A stretch of DNA of 64,000 bases from Prosthecomicrobium sp. N25 (GTDB lineage: Bacteria; Pseudomonadota; Alphaproteobacteria; Rhizobiales; Ancalomicrobiaceae): assembly GCF_037203705.1 (NCBI RefSeq), contig NZ_JBBCAT010000001.1:1461418-1525417 (forward strand), given 5' to 3'. A model generated the notes under the pieces. That model was not told the origin of the DNA and searched no databases. It saw only the letters and a program-made list of their open reading frames with translations. The position numbers were made by a program, and so were the translations under genes. Shown here in pieces: positions 28,541 to 36,571 of this stretch (the first letter of the stretch is position 1; the number at the start of each line of letters is the position of its first letter).

Positions 28541-29245
28541 TCAGATCGATTGCGACAGATGCAGCGCCAGATCGACGAAGGCCTCCTTGCGCGGATGCAG
28601 CTCGTCGTGCCATCGGCCCTTGACCATGCCCCTGAAGTCGACGTGGACGAGCTTCGGCCAGTAGCGGCGCAGGTCCGCCAGCCTCTCGTTGAAGTGGTCG
28701 ATCATGTACTTCACGAGCGCGTCTTGCAGCTTGGGATGGTACTCGTCGATTCCCTGCATCGCCATCGGCTCCCCGATCCAGCCGAGCTTCATCGGCTTGG
28801 CGTAGTCGTAGCCGTGGACGATGACGGTCACGTCCCGGAATTCGGGACGGTCGTAGACGTCGTGCAGAATCAGCTTGTAAGTGTCCATGACATCGTCGAG
28901 GGCCTTGTAGAACCCGGGCTTGAAATAGTCCTCCGTCTTCCTGCCCTTTTCGTAGAGCCGCAGGAAAGTCTGCAGGCGGCCTTCGCCGAGAAGGTCGTTG
29001 CCGCCTCCGCCCAGGAGGAAATGCTTGGCGCCCGTGTCGCGCAGCGCCCTCCGGTAGTCCTTGATCCGCCAGATCTCCGCGATGGTGTCGCCCCAGTAGG
29101 CGATGTTCTCGACCGGGTAGCCGAGATCCTCCAGTCCGCGGCCCAGGTCGTAGCCGGTTCCGCCGACGATGGGCAGCGACTTGGCCCCGAAATTGGGCAG
29201 GCGCTCCCACGAATCTCCTTCGATCACGATCAGAGGTTTAGACAT
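28541..29245 (-). CDS. SGNH/GDSL-type hydrolase-like protein
   Basis: 234 aa. The block I motif is VIEGDSW (GDS, nucleophilic Ser), a middle GGGGND resembles the GxND block, and DELHP near the C-terminus gives the Asp-His pair. These suggest an esterase-like SGNH fold without signal peptide. The start at ATG 29245 has GGGAGA 6 nt upstream; an in-frame TTG at 29266 is less likely. The protein is richer in Lys, Tyr and Asp than its neighbours and its gene looks less GC-biased, possibly a transferred gene. Confidence 0.82.
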   Translation of the reverse strand: MSKPLIVIEGDSWERLPNFGAKSLPIVGGTGYDLGRGLEDLGYPVENIAYWGDTIAEIWRIKDYRRALRDTGAKHFLLGGGGNDLLGEGRLQTFLRLYEKGRKTEDYFKPGFYKALDDVMDTYKLILHDVYDRPEFRDVTVIVHGYDYAKPMKLGWIGEPMAMQGIDEYHPKLQDALVKYMIDHFNERLADLRRYWPKLVHVDFRGMVKGRWHDELHPRKEAFVDLALHLSQSI

Positions 29246-29436
29246 GAAGTATCTCCCGTTCAGCAATTGCAGATCGCAACGGAAGGTGACGACGCAACCA
29301 GAAATATAGATCCCCCGTCGCGCTGCACACCTGAGATTTTACCGGGCGCGACCAGACGTCAAGTCCGGGGGGCTGCCGACGCATGGCGGGCGCCCGCGCG
29401 AGTGCGTATAAGACCTCTGCGAGCCAGGAGAGAGAC

Positions 29437-30276
29437 ATGGCGACTGTCGTCCCCTTGAAGGCGGCCGATCGGCCGCAAGGTGCCCGGCCCGCCATCCGGC
29501 TGACGGACGTGCGCGTCGAGTTCCGGATGAAGGGCAAGCCGGCCTTCAAGGCGGTCGCGCCGACGAGCTTCGCGGTGGCCGAGAACGAGTTCGTCGCCAT
29601 CGTGGGCCCGACCGGCTGCGGCAAGTCCACGCTTCTCAACGCCGTCGCGGGCCTGTTGAAGCCGGCCGGTGGCGCGGTCGAGGTCTTCGGCAAGCCGCTC
29701 GCGGGCCTCAACCCCGAGGCCGGCTATCTCTTCCAGCAGGACGCCGTCATGCCGTGGAAGACCGCGCTCGACAACGTCGCGCTCGGGCTGGAGATCCGCG
29801 GCGTCGCTCGCGCGGAGGCGCTCGCCGAAGCGAAGTCCTGGCTGACCCGGGTCGGGCTCGCCCGCTTCCTCGACCGCTATCCCCACGAGCTCTCGGGCGG
29901 TCAGCGCAAGCGCGTCGGCCTGGCGCAGGTTCTGATCCGCCACCCCAAGATCCTGCTCATGGACGAGCCCTTCGGCCCCCTCGACGCCCAGACCCGCCAG
30001 ATCATGGGCAGCCTGCTCCTCGACCTCTGGGCTGCCGACCGCAAGGCCGTGCTCTTCGTCACCCACGACCTCGAGGAGGCGATCGCGCTCTCCGACCGGG
30101 TGCTCATCATGTCCGCCGGCCCCGAGGCGCGCGTGATCGGCGACCACCGGATCGATCTCGCCCGCCCCCGCGACGCCGCCGACATCCGCACGGATCCGCG
30201 GTTCCATCAGATCCACAAGGCGATCTGGTCCGAGCTCAAGGCCGAAGTCGTGAAGACCTACGGGGAGAACGCCTGA
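29437..30276 (+). CDS. ABC transporter ATP-binding protein (nitrate/sulfonate/taurine type)
   Basis: 279 aa. Walker A is IVGPTGCGKSTLLN (about 55), Q-loop FQQDAVMPWKTALDNV, signature LSGGQRKRVGLAQVL, Walker B ILLMDEPFGPLD, and the switch His is in FVTHDLEEA. This matches the SsuB/TauB/NrtD group. ATG 29437 follows CCAGGAGAGAGAC, a good ribosome binding site. The stop overlaps the permease start as TGATG, so the two are coupled. No substrate-binding protein gene is adjacent, so it may lie elsewhere. Confidence 0.94.
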   Translation: MATVVPLKAADRPQGARPAIRLTDVRVEFRMKGKPAFKAVAPTSFAVAENEFVAIVGPTGCGKSTLLNAVAGLLKPAGGAVEVFGKPLAGLNPEAGYLFQQDAVMPWKTALDNVALGLEIRGVARAEALAEAKSWLTRVGLARFLDRYPHELSGGQRKRVGLAQVLIRHPKILLMDEPFGPLDAQTRQIMGSLLLDLWAADRKAVLFVTHDLEEAIALSDRVLIMSAGPEARVIGDHRIDLARPRDAADIRTDPRFHQIHKAIWSELKAEVVKTYGENA

Positions 30277-31070
30277 TGACCCGAGAGAAGCTGCAACTCC
30301 TCGGCCTCCAGGTCCTGGTCGGCCTCGCCGGGCTCCTCGTCTGGCACGTCGGCTCCACGGTGAAGATCGGCGGCGTCCATCTCCTGCCGCCCTTCTTCTT
30401 CTCCACCCCGCTCGACGTGATCGGCCGGGTCTACACGATGTTCGCCTCCGGCAAGATCTGGGGCCACCTCTACATCACGCTCCTGGAGACCATCCTGGCC
30501 TTCGCCATCGGCGCGCTCGGCGGCATCATGGTCGGCTTCTGGTTCGCCCGGAAGCCGCTCGTCGCGGCCGTCTTCGACCCCTACCTCAAGATGGTCAACG
30601 CCCTGCCGCGCGTGGTCCTGGCCCCGATCTTCATGCTCTGGCTCGGCCTCGGCATCTGGTCCAAGGTGGCGCTCGGCGTCACGCTGGTCTTCTTCATCGT
30701 GTTCTTCAACGTCTACCAGGGCGTCAAGGAGGTGAGCCCGGTGGTGCTGTCGAACGCGCGCATGATGGGCATGTCGGAGCGCCAGCTCTTCCGGCATGTC
30801 TACTGGCCCTCGGCGCTGTCCTGGATGTTCTCCTCGCTCCACACCTCGGTCGGCTTCGCGCTGGTCGGCGCGGTGGTGGGCGAATATCTCGGCTCCTCGG
30901 CCGGCCTCGGCTACCTGATCCACCAGGCCGAGGGCGTCTTCGACACCACGGGTGTCTTCGCCGGCATGGTCGTGCTGGCCATCTTCGTCCTGGCGGTCGA
31001 CTGGGTCGTCACGATCGTCGAGAACCGCCTCCTCGTCTGGCGCCCGCAGAGCGCCGCCGCGACCGCCTGA
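30276..31070 (+). CDS. ABC transporter permease (SsuC/TauC type)
   Basis: 264 aa with about six membrane helices. The BPD_transp_1 EAA-like loop is visible in NARMMGMSERQLFRHVYWPSA, followed by LVGAVVGEYLGSSAGLGYLI. It pairs with the ATPase gene just upstream to import an organic anion such as a sulfonate, nitrate or thiamine precursor; the substrate is not deducible. It ends 13 nt from the convergent haloacid dehalogenase gene. Confidence 0.94.
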   Translation: MTREKLQLLGLQVLVGLAGLLVWHVGSTVKIGGVHLLPPFFFSTPLDVIGRVYTMFASGKIWGHLYITLLETILAFAIGALGGIMVGFWFARKPLVAAVFDPYLKMVNALPRVVLAPIFMLWLGLGIWSKVALGVTLVFFIVFFNVYQGVKEVSPVVLSNARMMGMSERQLFRHVYWPSALSWMFSSLHTSVGFALVGAVVGEYLGSSAGLGYLIHQAEGVFDTTGVFAGMVVLAIFVLAVDWVVTIVENRLLVWRPQSAAATA

Positions 31071-31083
31071 CGGCGCCCCGCCC

Positions 31084-31746
31084 TCAGCCGAGCGCCAGCA
31101 GCCCGCCGAGGTTCGGCAGCACCGCGGCCGGCTTGAACTCGGCATACTCGTCCGGCAGCCCGTTGCGGTTCACCCACACGGTGCGGAACCCGAAGGCGGC
31201 CGCGCCCGCCGCGTCCCACCGGTTCGACGACTGGAACGACACCGCCTCGGGGAAGACCCGGTAGCGCGTCGTGATCAGGTCGTAGACTCGCGGATCGGGC
31301 TTGTAGACCCGGATCTCGTCGACCGAGACGACGTCGTCGAAGAGATCGCCGATCCCCGCCGACTGGCAGGCGGCGGCCAGCATCTTGGGCGAGCCGTTCG
31401 ACAGGATCGCGAGCCGCGCCCCGCGCATCTTGAGCTGCTTCAGGAGCTCGGGCACTTCCGCATAGGTGTCGCAGGTCCAGTAGGCGTCGAGCAGCGCGGC
31501 GCGCGTCGCGCGGTTGGCGGTCGGGACCCGCTGCAGGGCATAGTCGAGCGCCTCCTCGGTCAGCGACCAGAAGTCGCGGTAGCGGCCCATCATGGTCAGC
31601 AGCCAGGAATATTCCAGCTGCTTGGCCCGCCAGAGCTCGGACAGGAACTGCGCCTCCGGCCCGACCTCGGCCGCATGCTTGCGCACCGCGGCGTGCACGT
31701 CGAACAGCGTCCCGTAGGCGTCGAACACGAAGGTGGAATAGGCCAT
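31084..31746 (-). CDS. Haloacid dehalogenase, type II (L-2-haloacid dehalogenase-like)
   Basis: 220 aa. HAD motif I is FVFDAYGTLFDVHAA (nucleophilic Asp at residue 9), motif II is AILSNGSPKML, motif III is EIRVYKPDPRVYD, and the late segment is FQSSNRWDAAGAAAFGFRTVWVNR. The NRWD motif is typical of L-2-haloacid dehalogenases that hydrolyse 2-haloalkanoates with inversion. Actual substrate not proven. It diverges from the class IV aminotransferase gene. Confidence 0.93.
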   Translation of the reverse strand: MAYSTFVFDAYGTLFDVHAAVRKHAAEVGPEAQFLSELWRAKQLEYSWLLTMMGRYRDFWSLTEEALDYALQRVPTANRATRAALLDAYWTCDTYAEVPELLKQLKMRGARLAILSNGSPKMLAAACQSAGIGDLFDDVVSVDEIRVYKPDPRVYDLITTRYRVFPEAVSFQSSNRWDAAGAAAFGFRTVWVNRNGLPDEYAEFKPAAVLPNLGGLLALG

Positions 31747-31923
31747 CGCCGGAAAGTCCTGTGATTTTGCACTGCAGAATGACCCATCCCCGACCGGAAG
31801 GGAACCCGTTCCCGGCGAAGCGCCGCGGTACCCCTGGCCGGAAATCCCACTTCCCCTCCGCGCGCCGCTGGGGTCGAATGCACCGACCGCTTCGCGGCAA
31901 CGAACAAGACGACGGAGGACGCC

Positions 31924-32784
31924 ATGGCCGGCCCGCAATTCTCCCGCACCTGGACCTGGCTCGACGGCCAGTGGCTGGAAGGCAACCCGGGCATCATGGG
32001 CCCGCGCACCCATGCCGCCTGGCTCGGCTCCTGCGTCTTCGACGGCGCCCGCGCCTTCGAGGGCGTCGCCCCCGACCTCGATCGCCACTGCCGCCGGGTG
32101 AACGCCTCCGCGACCGCCCTCGGCCTGAAGCCGACCATGGCCGCCGAGGCGATCGAGGAACTGGCGCGCGAGGGCATGGCGCTCTTCGACGACGAGGCGG
32201 CGCTCTACATCCGGCCGATGTATTGGGCCGAGGAGGGCGGCTACATGGCGGTCCCGGCCGACCCGGAGTCGACCCGCTTCTGCCTTTGCCTCTACGAGAC
32301 GCCCATGCCGGCCCCGACCGGCTTCACGGTCACGCTCTCCCGCTTCCGCCGTCCGACCCGCGAGACCATGCCGCTCGACGCCAAGGCCGGCTGCCTCTAT
32401 CCGAACAACGCCCGCGCCCTGATGGAGGCCCGCAACAAGGGCTACGACAACGCGGTCGTCCTGGACATGCTCGGCAACGTGGCCGAACTCGCCACCGCCA
32501 ACCTGTTCCACGTCAAGGACGGCGTGGTCCACACGCCGGCCCCGAACGGCACGTTCCTGAACGGCATCACCCGCCAGCGCACGATCGACCTCCTGCGCGG
32601 TGCCGGCGTGACGGTCGTCGAGGCGATGGTCTCCTACCAGGACCTGCTCGAGGCCGACGAACTCTTCTCCACCGGCAACTACTCCAAGGTCGTGCCGATC
32701 GTCGGCATCGACGGCCGCTCCCTGCAGCCCGGCCCGCTGTACCAGACCGCCCGCCGCCTCTACTGGGACTTCGCCCACGGCTGA
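31924..32784 (+). CDS. Class IV aminotransferase, branched-chain aminotransferase-like
   Basis: 286 aa. PLP-dependent fold IV. The likely Schiff-base Lys is in LDAKAGCLYPNNARALMEA (about 155), followed by the cofactor-binding ELATANLFHVKDG and the phosphate-binding NGITRQRTIDLL. It resembles IlvE and D-amino-acid transaminases; sequence alone does not decide the direction or substrate. ATG preceded by GGAGG. The last 25 nt overlap the convergent SNase-like gene. Confidence 0.9.
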   Translation: MAGPQFSRTWTWLDGQWLEGNPGIMGPRTHAAWLGSCVFDGARAFEGVAPDLDRHCRRVNASATALGLKPTMAAEAIEELAREGMALFDDEAALYIRPMYWAEEGGYMAVPADPESTRFCLCLYETPMPAPTGFTVTLSRFRRPTRETMPLDAKAGCLYPNNARALMEARNKGYDNAVVLDMLGNVAELATANLFHVKDGVVHTPAPNGTFLNGITRQRTIDLLRGAGVTVVEAMVSYQDLLEADELFSTGNYSKVVPIVGIDGRSLQPGPLYQTARRLYWDFAHG

Positions 32785-33593
32785 TCGCCGTCCGCCCCGG
32801 GCGGCTCGACCGTGCGTGTCGGATCGCCGCCCCGCGGACCCTCCGGCGGGCGCACCAGCCCGTCGCGCTTGTCGTCGGGCAGGTCCATCAGCCGCCAGCC
32901 CCCGTTCCACGCGCCGGCCACGGCCTCGCGCGCCTGCTCGGCGATCGCCTGGTAGGTTCCGCCGAGGCCCGGCTCGGGAAGGGCGAGGCCGGCGCGGATC
33001 TGGTGCGCGGCGATGTCCGTGCCGTTGACGAAGCACTGCGCCACGAGCGTGCCGTCGCCCGCGGTGCCGAGCGGGTGGCAGGTCACCGGGCTGGACCGGA
33101 TCAGGTTGGCGAGCGAGGCCCGCCCCATGAGGCCGCAGGCGAACCGCAGCCCGTCCGCCCCGAAGCAGACGTCGCCCCGCCGCACCCCCTTGGCGAGGCC
33201 GAGCCGGATCCGCCGCTCGCCGGCCCGGAACGTCATGGAATCGACGATCTCGTAAGGCGCCGACAGGGTGAAAGGCGCCAGGAAGGCGCGATCCGTCTCC
33301 TCCGGCTCCGAAAGGACGTCGAAGGCGGCCGTCGACCAAGCGGAGGCCGGGACCCTGGCCGCCGGCCTCGGGTCCGGGCGGGCCGGGCGCGGCTCGCTGC
33401 CGATCACCACGCGCGGCGCTGGCATGCGGTTGTCGCCGAGCCGCCAGACCAGGACGGCGCCGATCGCAAGGACCACCGCGACCGTCCCGATGGCGACCCG
33501 CCTGGCCGAGCGCGCGCGCAACGCGGCCGTTTCGGCTTCGATCGTCCTCGGGATCTCTCTCGCCTGCTCTGTCACGGGTCCGTCGGTCGGCAA
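32760..33593 (-). CDS. Membrane-anchored, degenerate thermonuclease-like (SNase fold) protein
   Basis: 277 aa if the TTG at 33593 is used; the GTG at 33575 is an alternative. A single membrane helix (RRVAIGTVAVVLAIGAVLVWRL) near residue 32 anchors a periplasmic Pro-rich linker and a C-terminal SNase-like domain (RIRLGLAKGVRRGDVC, FACGLMGRASLANLI, AQCFVNGTDIAAHQIRAGLA). The acidic IDAPE catalytic segment of active thermonucleases is missing, so it is probably not a nuclease. The reading frame overlaps the aminotransferase 3' end by 25 nt on the opposite strand. Confidence 0.75.
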   Translation of the reverse strand: MPTDGPVTEQAREIPRTIEAETAALRARSARRVAIGTVAVVLAIGAVLVWRLGDNRMPAPRVVIGSEPRPARPDPRPAARVPASAWSTAAFDVLSEPEETDRAFLAPFTLSAPYEIVDSMTFRAGERRIRLGLAKGVRRGDVCFGADGLRFACGLMGRASLANLIRSSPVTCHPLGTAGDGTLVAQCFVNGTDIAAHQIRAGLALPEPGLGGTYQAIAEQAREAVAGAWNGGWRLMDLPDDKRDGLVRPPEGPRGGDPTRTVEPPGADGDQPWAKSQ

Positions 33594-33759
33594 GGGGTCC
33601 GGGCGTGCTCCCGGGGCAACGTCCTATCCCGGCCCGGTGCCGCTGTCACGGGTGGTTGCCGGTCCGGGCGGCGGGGCCTATGTTCCACCGCGACACGGCG
33701 ATTTCGCGGCGGCCCGCCTTCCGGTCCGGCCGACGCGCCCCACGAGAAGGAGCTCTCCC

Positions 33760-34359
33760 ATGGCGTTCGAACTTCCCCCGCTCCCCTATGCGTACGATGC
33801 GCTCGGCCCCTACATGTCGAAGGAGACGCTCGAGTATCATCACGATAAGCACCATCAGGCCTATGTCACCAACGGCAACAACCTGCTGAAGGACTCCGGC
33901 CTGGAAGGCAAGTCGCTGGAGGAGGTCGTCAAGGAGAGCTACGGCAAGAATGCCGGCCTCTTCAACAACGCCGGCCAGCACTACAACCACATCCACTTCT
34001 GGAAGTGGATGAAGCCGAACGGCGGCGGCAAGAGCCTGCCCGGCAAGTTGCAGTCGAAGATCGACTCCGATCTCGGCGGCTACGACAAGTTCCGCACCGA
34101 CTTCATCCAGGCCGGCGTGACGCAGTTCGGCTCCGGCTGGGCCTGGCTGGCGCTGAAGGACGGCAAGTTCGTCATCACCAAGACCCCGAACGGCGAGAAC
34201 CCGCTGGTCCATGGCGGCGTGCCGCTGCTCGGCGTCGACGTGTGGGAACATTCCTACTACATCGACTACCGCAACCTGCGTCCGAAGTACCTGGAGGCCT
34301 TCGTCGACAGCCTCGTCAACTGGGACTACGTCCTGGAGCTCTACGAAGCCGCGGCCTGA
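33760..34359 (+). CDS. sodB: Iron superoxide dismutase
   Basis: 199 aa. The metal ligands are visible: His in YHHDKHHQAYV, His in GQHYNHIHFW, Asp and His in GVDVWEHSYYIDY. The Gln in FNNAGQHYNH occupies the position typical of Fe- rather than Mn-dependent enzymes. GWAWLALKDGKF is also conserved. It dismutates superoxide in the cytoplasm. ATG follows GAGAAGGAGCTCTCCC (good ribosome binding site). An intrinsic terminator lies 24 nt after the stop. Confidence 0.97.
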   Translation: MAFELPPLPYAYDALGPYMSKETLEYHHDKHHQAYVTNGNNLLKDSGLEGKSLEEVVKESYGKNAGLFNNAGQHYNHIHFWKWMKPNGGGKSLPGKLQSKIDSDLGGYDKFRTDFIQAGVTQFGSGWAWLALKDGKFVITKTPNGENPLVHGGVPLLGVDVWEHSYYIDYRNLRPKYLEAFVDSLVNWDYVLELYEAAA

Positions 34360-34383
34360 CCCCGGCCCCACCGCACGACCCGG

Positions 34384-34410
34384 CGGCCGTCCCGAAGGGG
34401 GCGGCCGTTT
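34384..34410 (+). terminator. Intrinsic terminator after sodB
   Basis: CGGCCGTCCC, loop GAAG, GGGGCGGCCG: a 10-bp stem with one G-U pair, followed by TTT. It begins 24 nt downstream of the sodB stop. Confidence 0.75.
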
Positions 34411-34439
34411 CCGTCTGGCGACCCGTGGGTTCGCCTGAC

Positions 34440-34460
34440 GTAAAGGAACGGCTTCTTTAC
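34440..34460. promoter_or_regulatory. Inverted repeat upstream of the CheY-like gene, candidate operator
   Basis: GTAAAG, 9-nt spacer GAACGGCTT, CTTTAC: perfect 6-bp arms 35 nt before the CheY-like start, in an otherwise GC-rich region. The protein that would bind it is unknown. Confidence 0.45.
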
Positions 34461-34494
34461 AAGTCCGCTCCAGTGTGGCGCCAGAGTGCCGCCC

Positions 34495-35103
34495 ATGCCG
34501 ACCCACCTCGACTTCTCCGCCTACCGCGTCCTCGTCATGGACGACAACCGGAACTTCCAGAACATGCTGCGCACCATGCTGCGCACGTTCGGGTTCCGCC
34601 GCGTGGACGTCCTCTCCGAGGCCGCCAAGGTGCTCCTTCACCTGGAGCAGAACGCGATCGACCTCGTCTTCCTGGATCTCGTCATGACCGGGACCGGCGG
34701 ATCGCGCGAGAGCGGCCTCGATCTCATCGACGACATCCGCCACGACGGCTCCCTCGCCAATCCGATGATGCCGATCGTGCTGGTCACCGGCCATGCCAGC
34801 CGTCCGGTGGTCGAGCGCGCCATGTCGTCGGGTGCCGACTACGTCCTGGCCAAGCCGGTGAGCCCCCGGACCGTGCAGGCCGCCGTCACCGCCATGCTCG
34901 GCCGCAACCTCGGCTACGTGCGCGGCAGGAACGGCTACTTCGGGCCGGACCTGGAGGCCGTCCGGCGACGACTGAAGGGCGTTGCGGACGTATCGCTGCG
35001 TCGCCGGAAGGGACCCGCCCCGGGGCCGGCCCAGCCGGTGCGCACGCAATTGCCGGGCATGAACGTTCCCCGGCGCATGGACGATGTCAGCTTCCTCGAT
35101 TGA
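34495..35103 (+). CDS. Single-domain response regulator (CheY-like)
   Basis: 202 aa. Receiver domain about 10-130: VLVMDDNRNFQNML (acidic pair), LVFLDLVMTGTGGS (phospho-acceptor Asp), VLVTGHASRP (Thr) and YVLAKPVSPRT (Lys). About 65 further residues, basic and unstructured in appearance, follow. No output domain is recognised. It could start at GTG 34486, three codons earlier. Lies downstream of sodB but is separated by a terminator, so probably its own unit. Confidence 0.88.
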   Translation: MPTHLDFSAYRVLVMDDNRNFQNMLRTMLRTFGFRRVDVLSEAAKVLLHLEQNAIDLVFLDLVMTGTGGSRESGLDLIDDIRHDGSLANPMMPIVLVTGHASRPVVERAMSSGADYVLAKPVSPRTVQAAVTAMLGRNLGYVRGRNGYFGPDLEAVRRRLKGVADVSLRRRKGPAPGPAQPVRTQLPGMNVPRRMDDVSFLD

Positions 35104-35176
35104 CGACGTGCGGCCCGACGACTTGGGTCGGTACACCGATGCCGCTATCGTGCCGGCAGGGCGGGGGAGATGCGCG

Positions 35177-35842
35177 ATGGCCGACGGAACCTGGATGCGC
35201 GGCTTCGAGGGACTGCAGGACCTCGCGCCCGAGGACGCGGCCGCACTCGCCCGTCAGGTCCAGGCTGTGACGCTCGCCGCCGGCACGGTCGTGTTCCGCC
35301 CCGGCTCGCCCTGCACGGCCTATCTGCTCGTGGTGGACGGGTCCGTCCGCGTCCAGATGACGGCCGACACGGGCCGGGAGATCGTGCTCTACCGGGTGCG
35401 GGCGGGCGAAAGCTGCGTGCTGACCACATCCTGCCTGCTCGGCGGCGCGCTCTACGCGGCCGAGGGAATCGTCGAGACCGCCACCGCCGCCGTCGCGCTG
35501 CCGCTCGGAGCCTTCCAGGGTCTGGTGGCGCGGTCGGAGCCGTTCCGCCGATTCGTCTTCCACAATTTCGGCCGGCGCCTCGCCGACCTGCTGGCCACCA
35601 TGCAGGACGCGGTCTTCCACCGGCTCGACGGGCGCCTCGCCCGCATTCTGCTCGACCGCGCGGAGGGCGGCGCCGTCGAGGCGACGCACCACGTCCTGGC
35701 GGTCGAGCTCGGCTCCGCCCGGGAGGTGGTCAGCCGTCAGCTCAAGGCGTTCGAGCGCGACGGCCTCGTCCGTCTCCAGCGCGGCGAGGTCCGTATCGTC
35801 GACCGGGCGGGCCTCCAGGCCGTGGCCGAGCGCGAAAGCTGA
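35177..35842 (+). CDS. Crp/Fnr family transcriptional regulator
   Basis: 221 aa. N-terminal cyclic-nucleotide-binding-like barrel (about 15-125) with GESCVLTTSCLLGGALYAAE; the Cys residues there are a feature of some redox- or NO-sensing members but no clear Fe-S cysteine set like that of Fnr is present. C-terminal winged helix: VELGSAREVVSRQLKAFERD. Start ATG 35177 follows GGGGGAG. It lies 144 nt upstream of a DUF2892 membrane gene, a common neighbour of such regulators. Confidence 0.9.
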   Translation: MADGTWMRGFEGLQDLAPEDAAALARQVQAVTLAAGTVVFRPGSPCTAYLLVVDGSVRVQMTADTGREIVLYRVRAGESCVLTTSCLLGGALYAAEGIVETATAAVALPLGAFQGLVARSEPFRRFVFHNFGRRLADLLATMQDAVFHRLDGRLARILLDRAEGGAVEATHHVLAVELGSAREVVSRQLKAFERDGLVRLQRGEVRIVDRAGLQAVAERES

Positions 35843-35986
35843 GCGCTCCCGCGCACCGGCTCCCTCCGCACGATTACGCATGAGGGGCGCCAGGGTGACC
35901 AAATCACCGACCCGCGCCCGCGTCCGCGCTTGAATGCATCATCGGATCGGTCCAGCCCGGGCCGGCTGCAACGAGGAGTGACGGAC

Positions 35987-36193
35987 ATGACGGCCAATGT
36001 CGGCGGAATGGACAAGATGCTGCGGATCGTGGTGGGCCTCGCCCTGCTGGCCTTCGCGCTCTTCGGCCCGGCCACGATCACCTGGAAGTGGGTCGGCTTC
36101 ATCGGCATCATGCCGATCCTGACGGCCCTGATGGGCTGGTGCCCGGCCTACACCCTGGTCGGCGTGAACACCTGCCCGACCCGCAAGGCCTGA
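35987..36193 (+). CDS. DUF2892 small inner-membrane protein
   Basis: 68 aa. Two membrane helices (MLRIVVGLALLAFALFG and WVGFIGIMPILTALMG) and a C-terminal WCPAYTLVGVNTC motif with two cysteines. DUF2892 proteins often occur near or fused with rhodanese domains, so a sulfur-related role is possible. ATG 35987 lies 12 nt after GAGGAG. Likely a target of the upstream Crp/Fnr protein, inferred only from proximity. Confidence 0.92.
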   Translation: MTANVGGMDKMLRIVVGLALLAFALFGPATITWKWVGFIGIMPILTALMGWCPAYTLVGVNTCPTRKA

Positions 36194-36320
36194 CGACGGG
36201 GCCTCGCGCCCGGCGGCCGCCCGCCGTTCAAGGGGGCGTCCTGGTCTTCCGCCCCGCGGTCGAACATCGTGGCGAAGCCGACCGGGACGAGCCCCCGGGG
36301 GCCGGAGGGCCTTCCCGGTA

Positions 36321-36552
36321 AGCCCCCGAATTTGAGGCACCCCCTCTCCCCCGCATCCCCGGCCGGAGCGAAGCGGAGAGCCGGGGTCCAGCGCCGTCCA
36401 CCGGCCGCAGCGCTGCGGATCGTCGCCCGCGCTGGATCCCGGATCTGCGGCGCGTGCCGCGCCTTGTCCGGGAATGCGGTGGAAGGGATGAGGGTCGAAT
36501 GAGCCCCCGACCTTGAGGCACCCCCCACTCCCCCGCATCCCCGGCGGGAGCG
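36321..36552. repeat. Intergenic repeat element with 50-bp direct repeats
   Basis: Direct repeats at 36321-36370 and 36502-36552 share AGCCCCCGA..TTGAGGCACCCCC followed by CTCCCCCGCATCCCCGGC.GGAGCG. Between them are palindromic blocks (GGGGTCCAGCG with CGCTGGATCCC). This type of GCATCCCCGG/CTGGATCCCGG element is seen widely in Rhizobiales intergenic DNA. Occupies most of the gap (36194-36571) between the DUF2892 gene and oligopeptidase B; nothing else was seen there. Confidence 0.8.
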
Positions 36553-36571
36553 CCGCGCGGATCCGGGAGGC

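Noticed and set aside
35843-35986. FNR-type box (TTGAT-N4-ATCAA) before the DUF2892 gene
   Set aside because: The nearest sequence TTGAATGCATCAT does not fit the spacing or symmetry.
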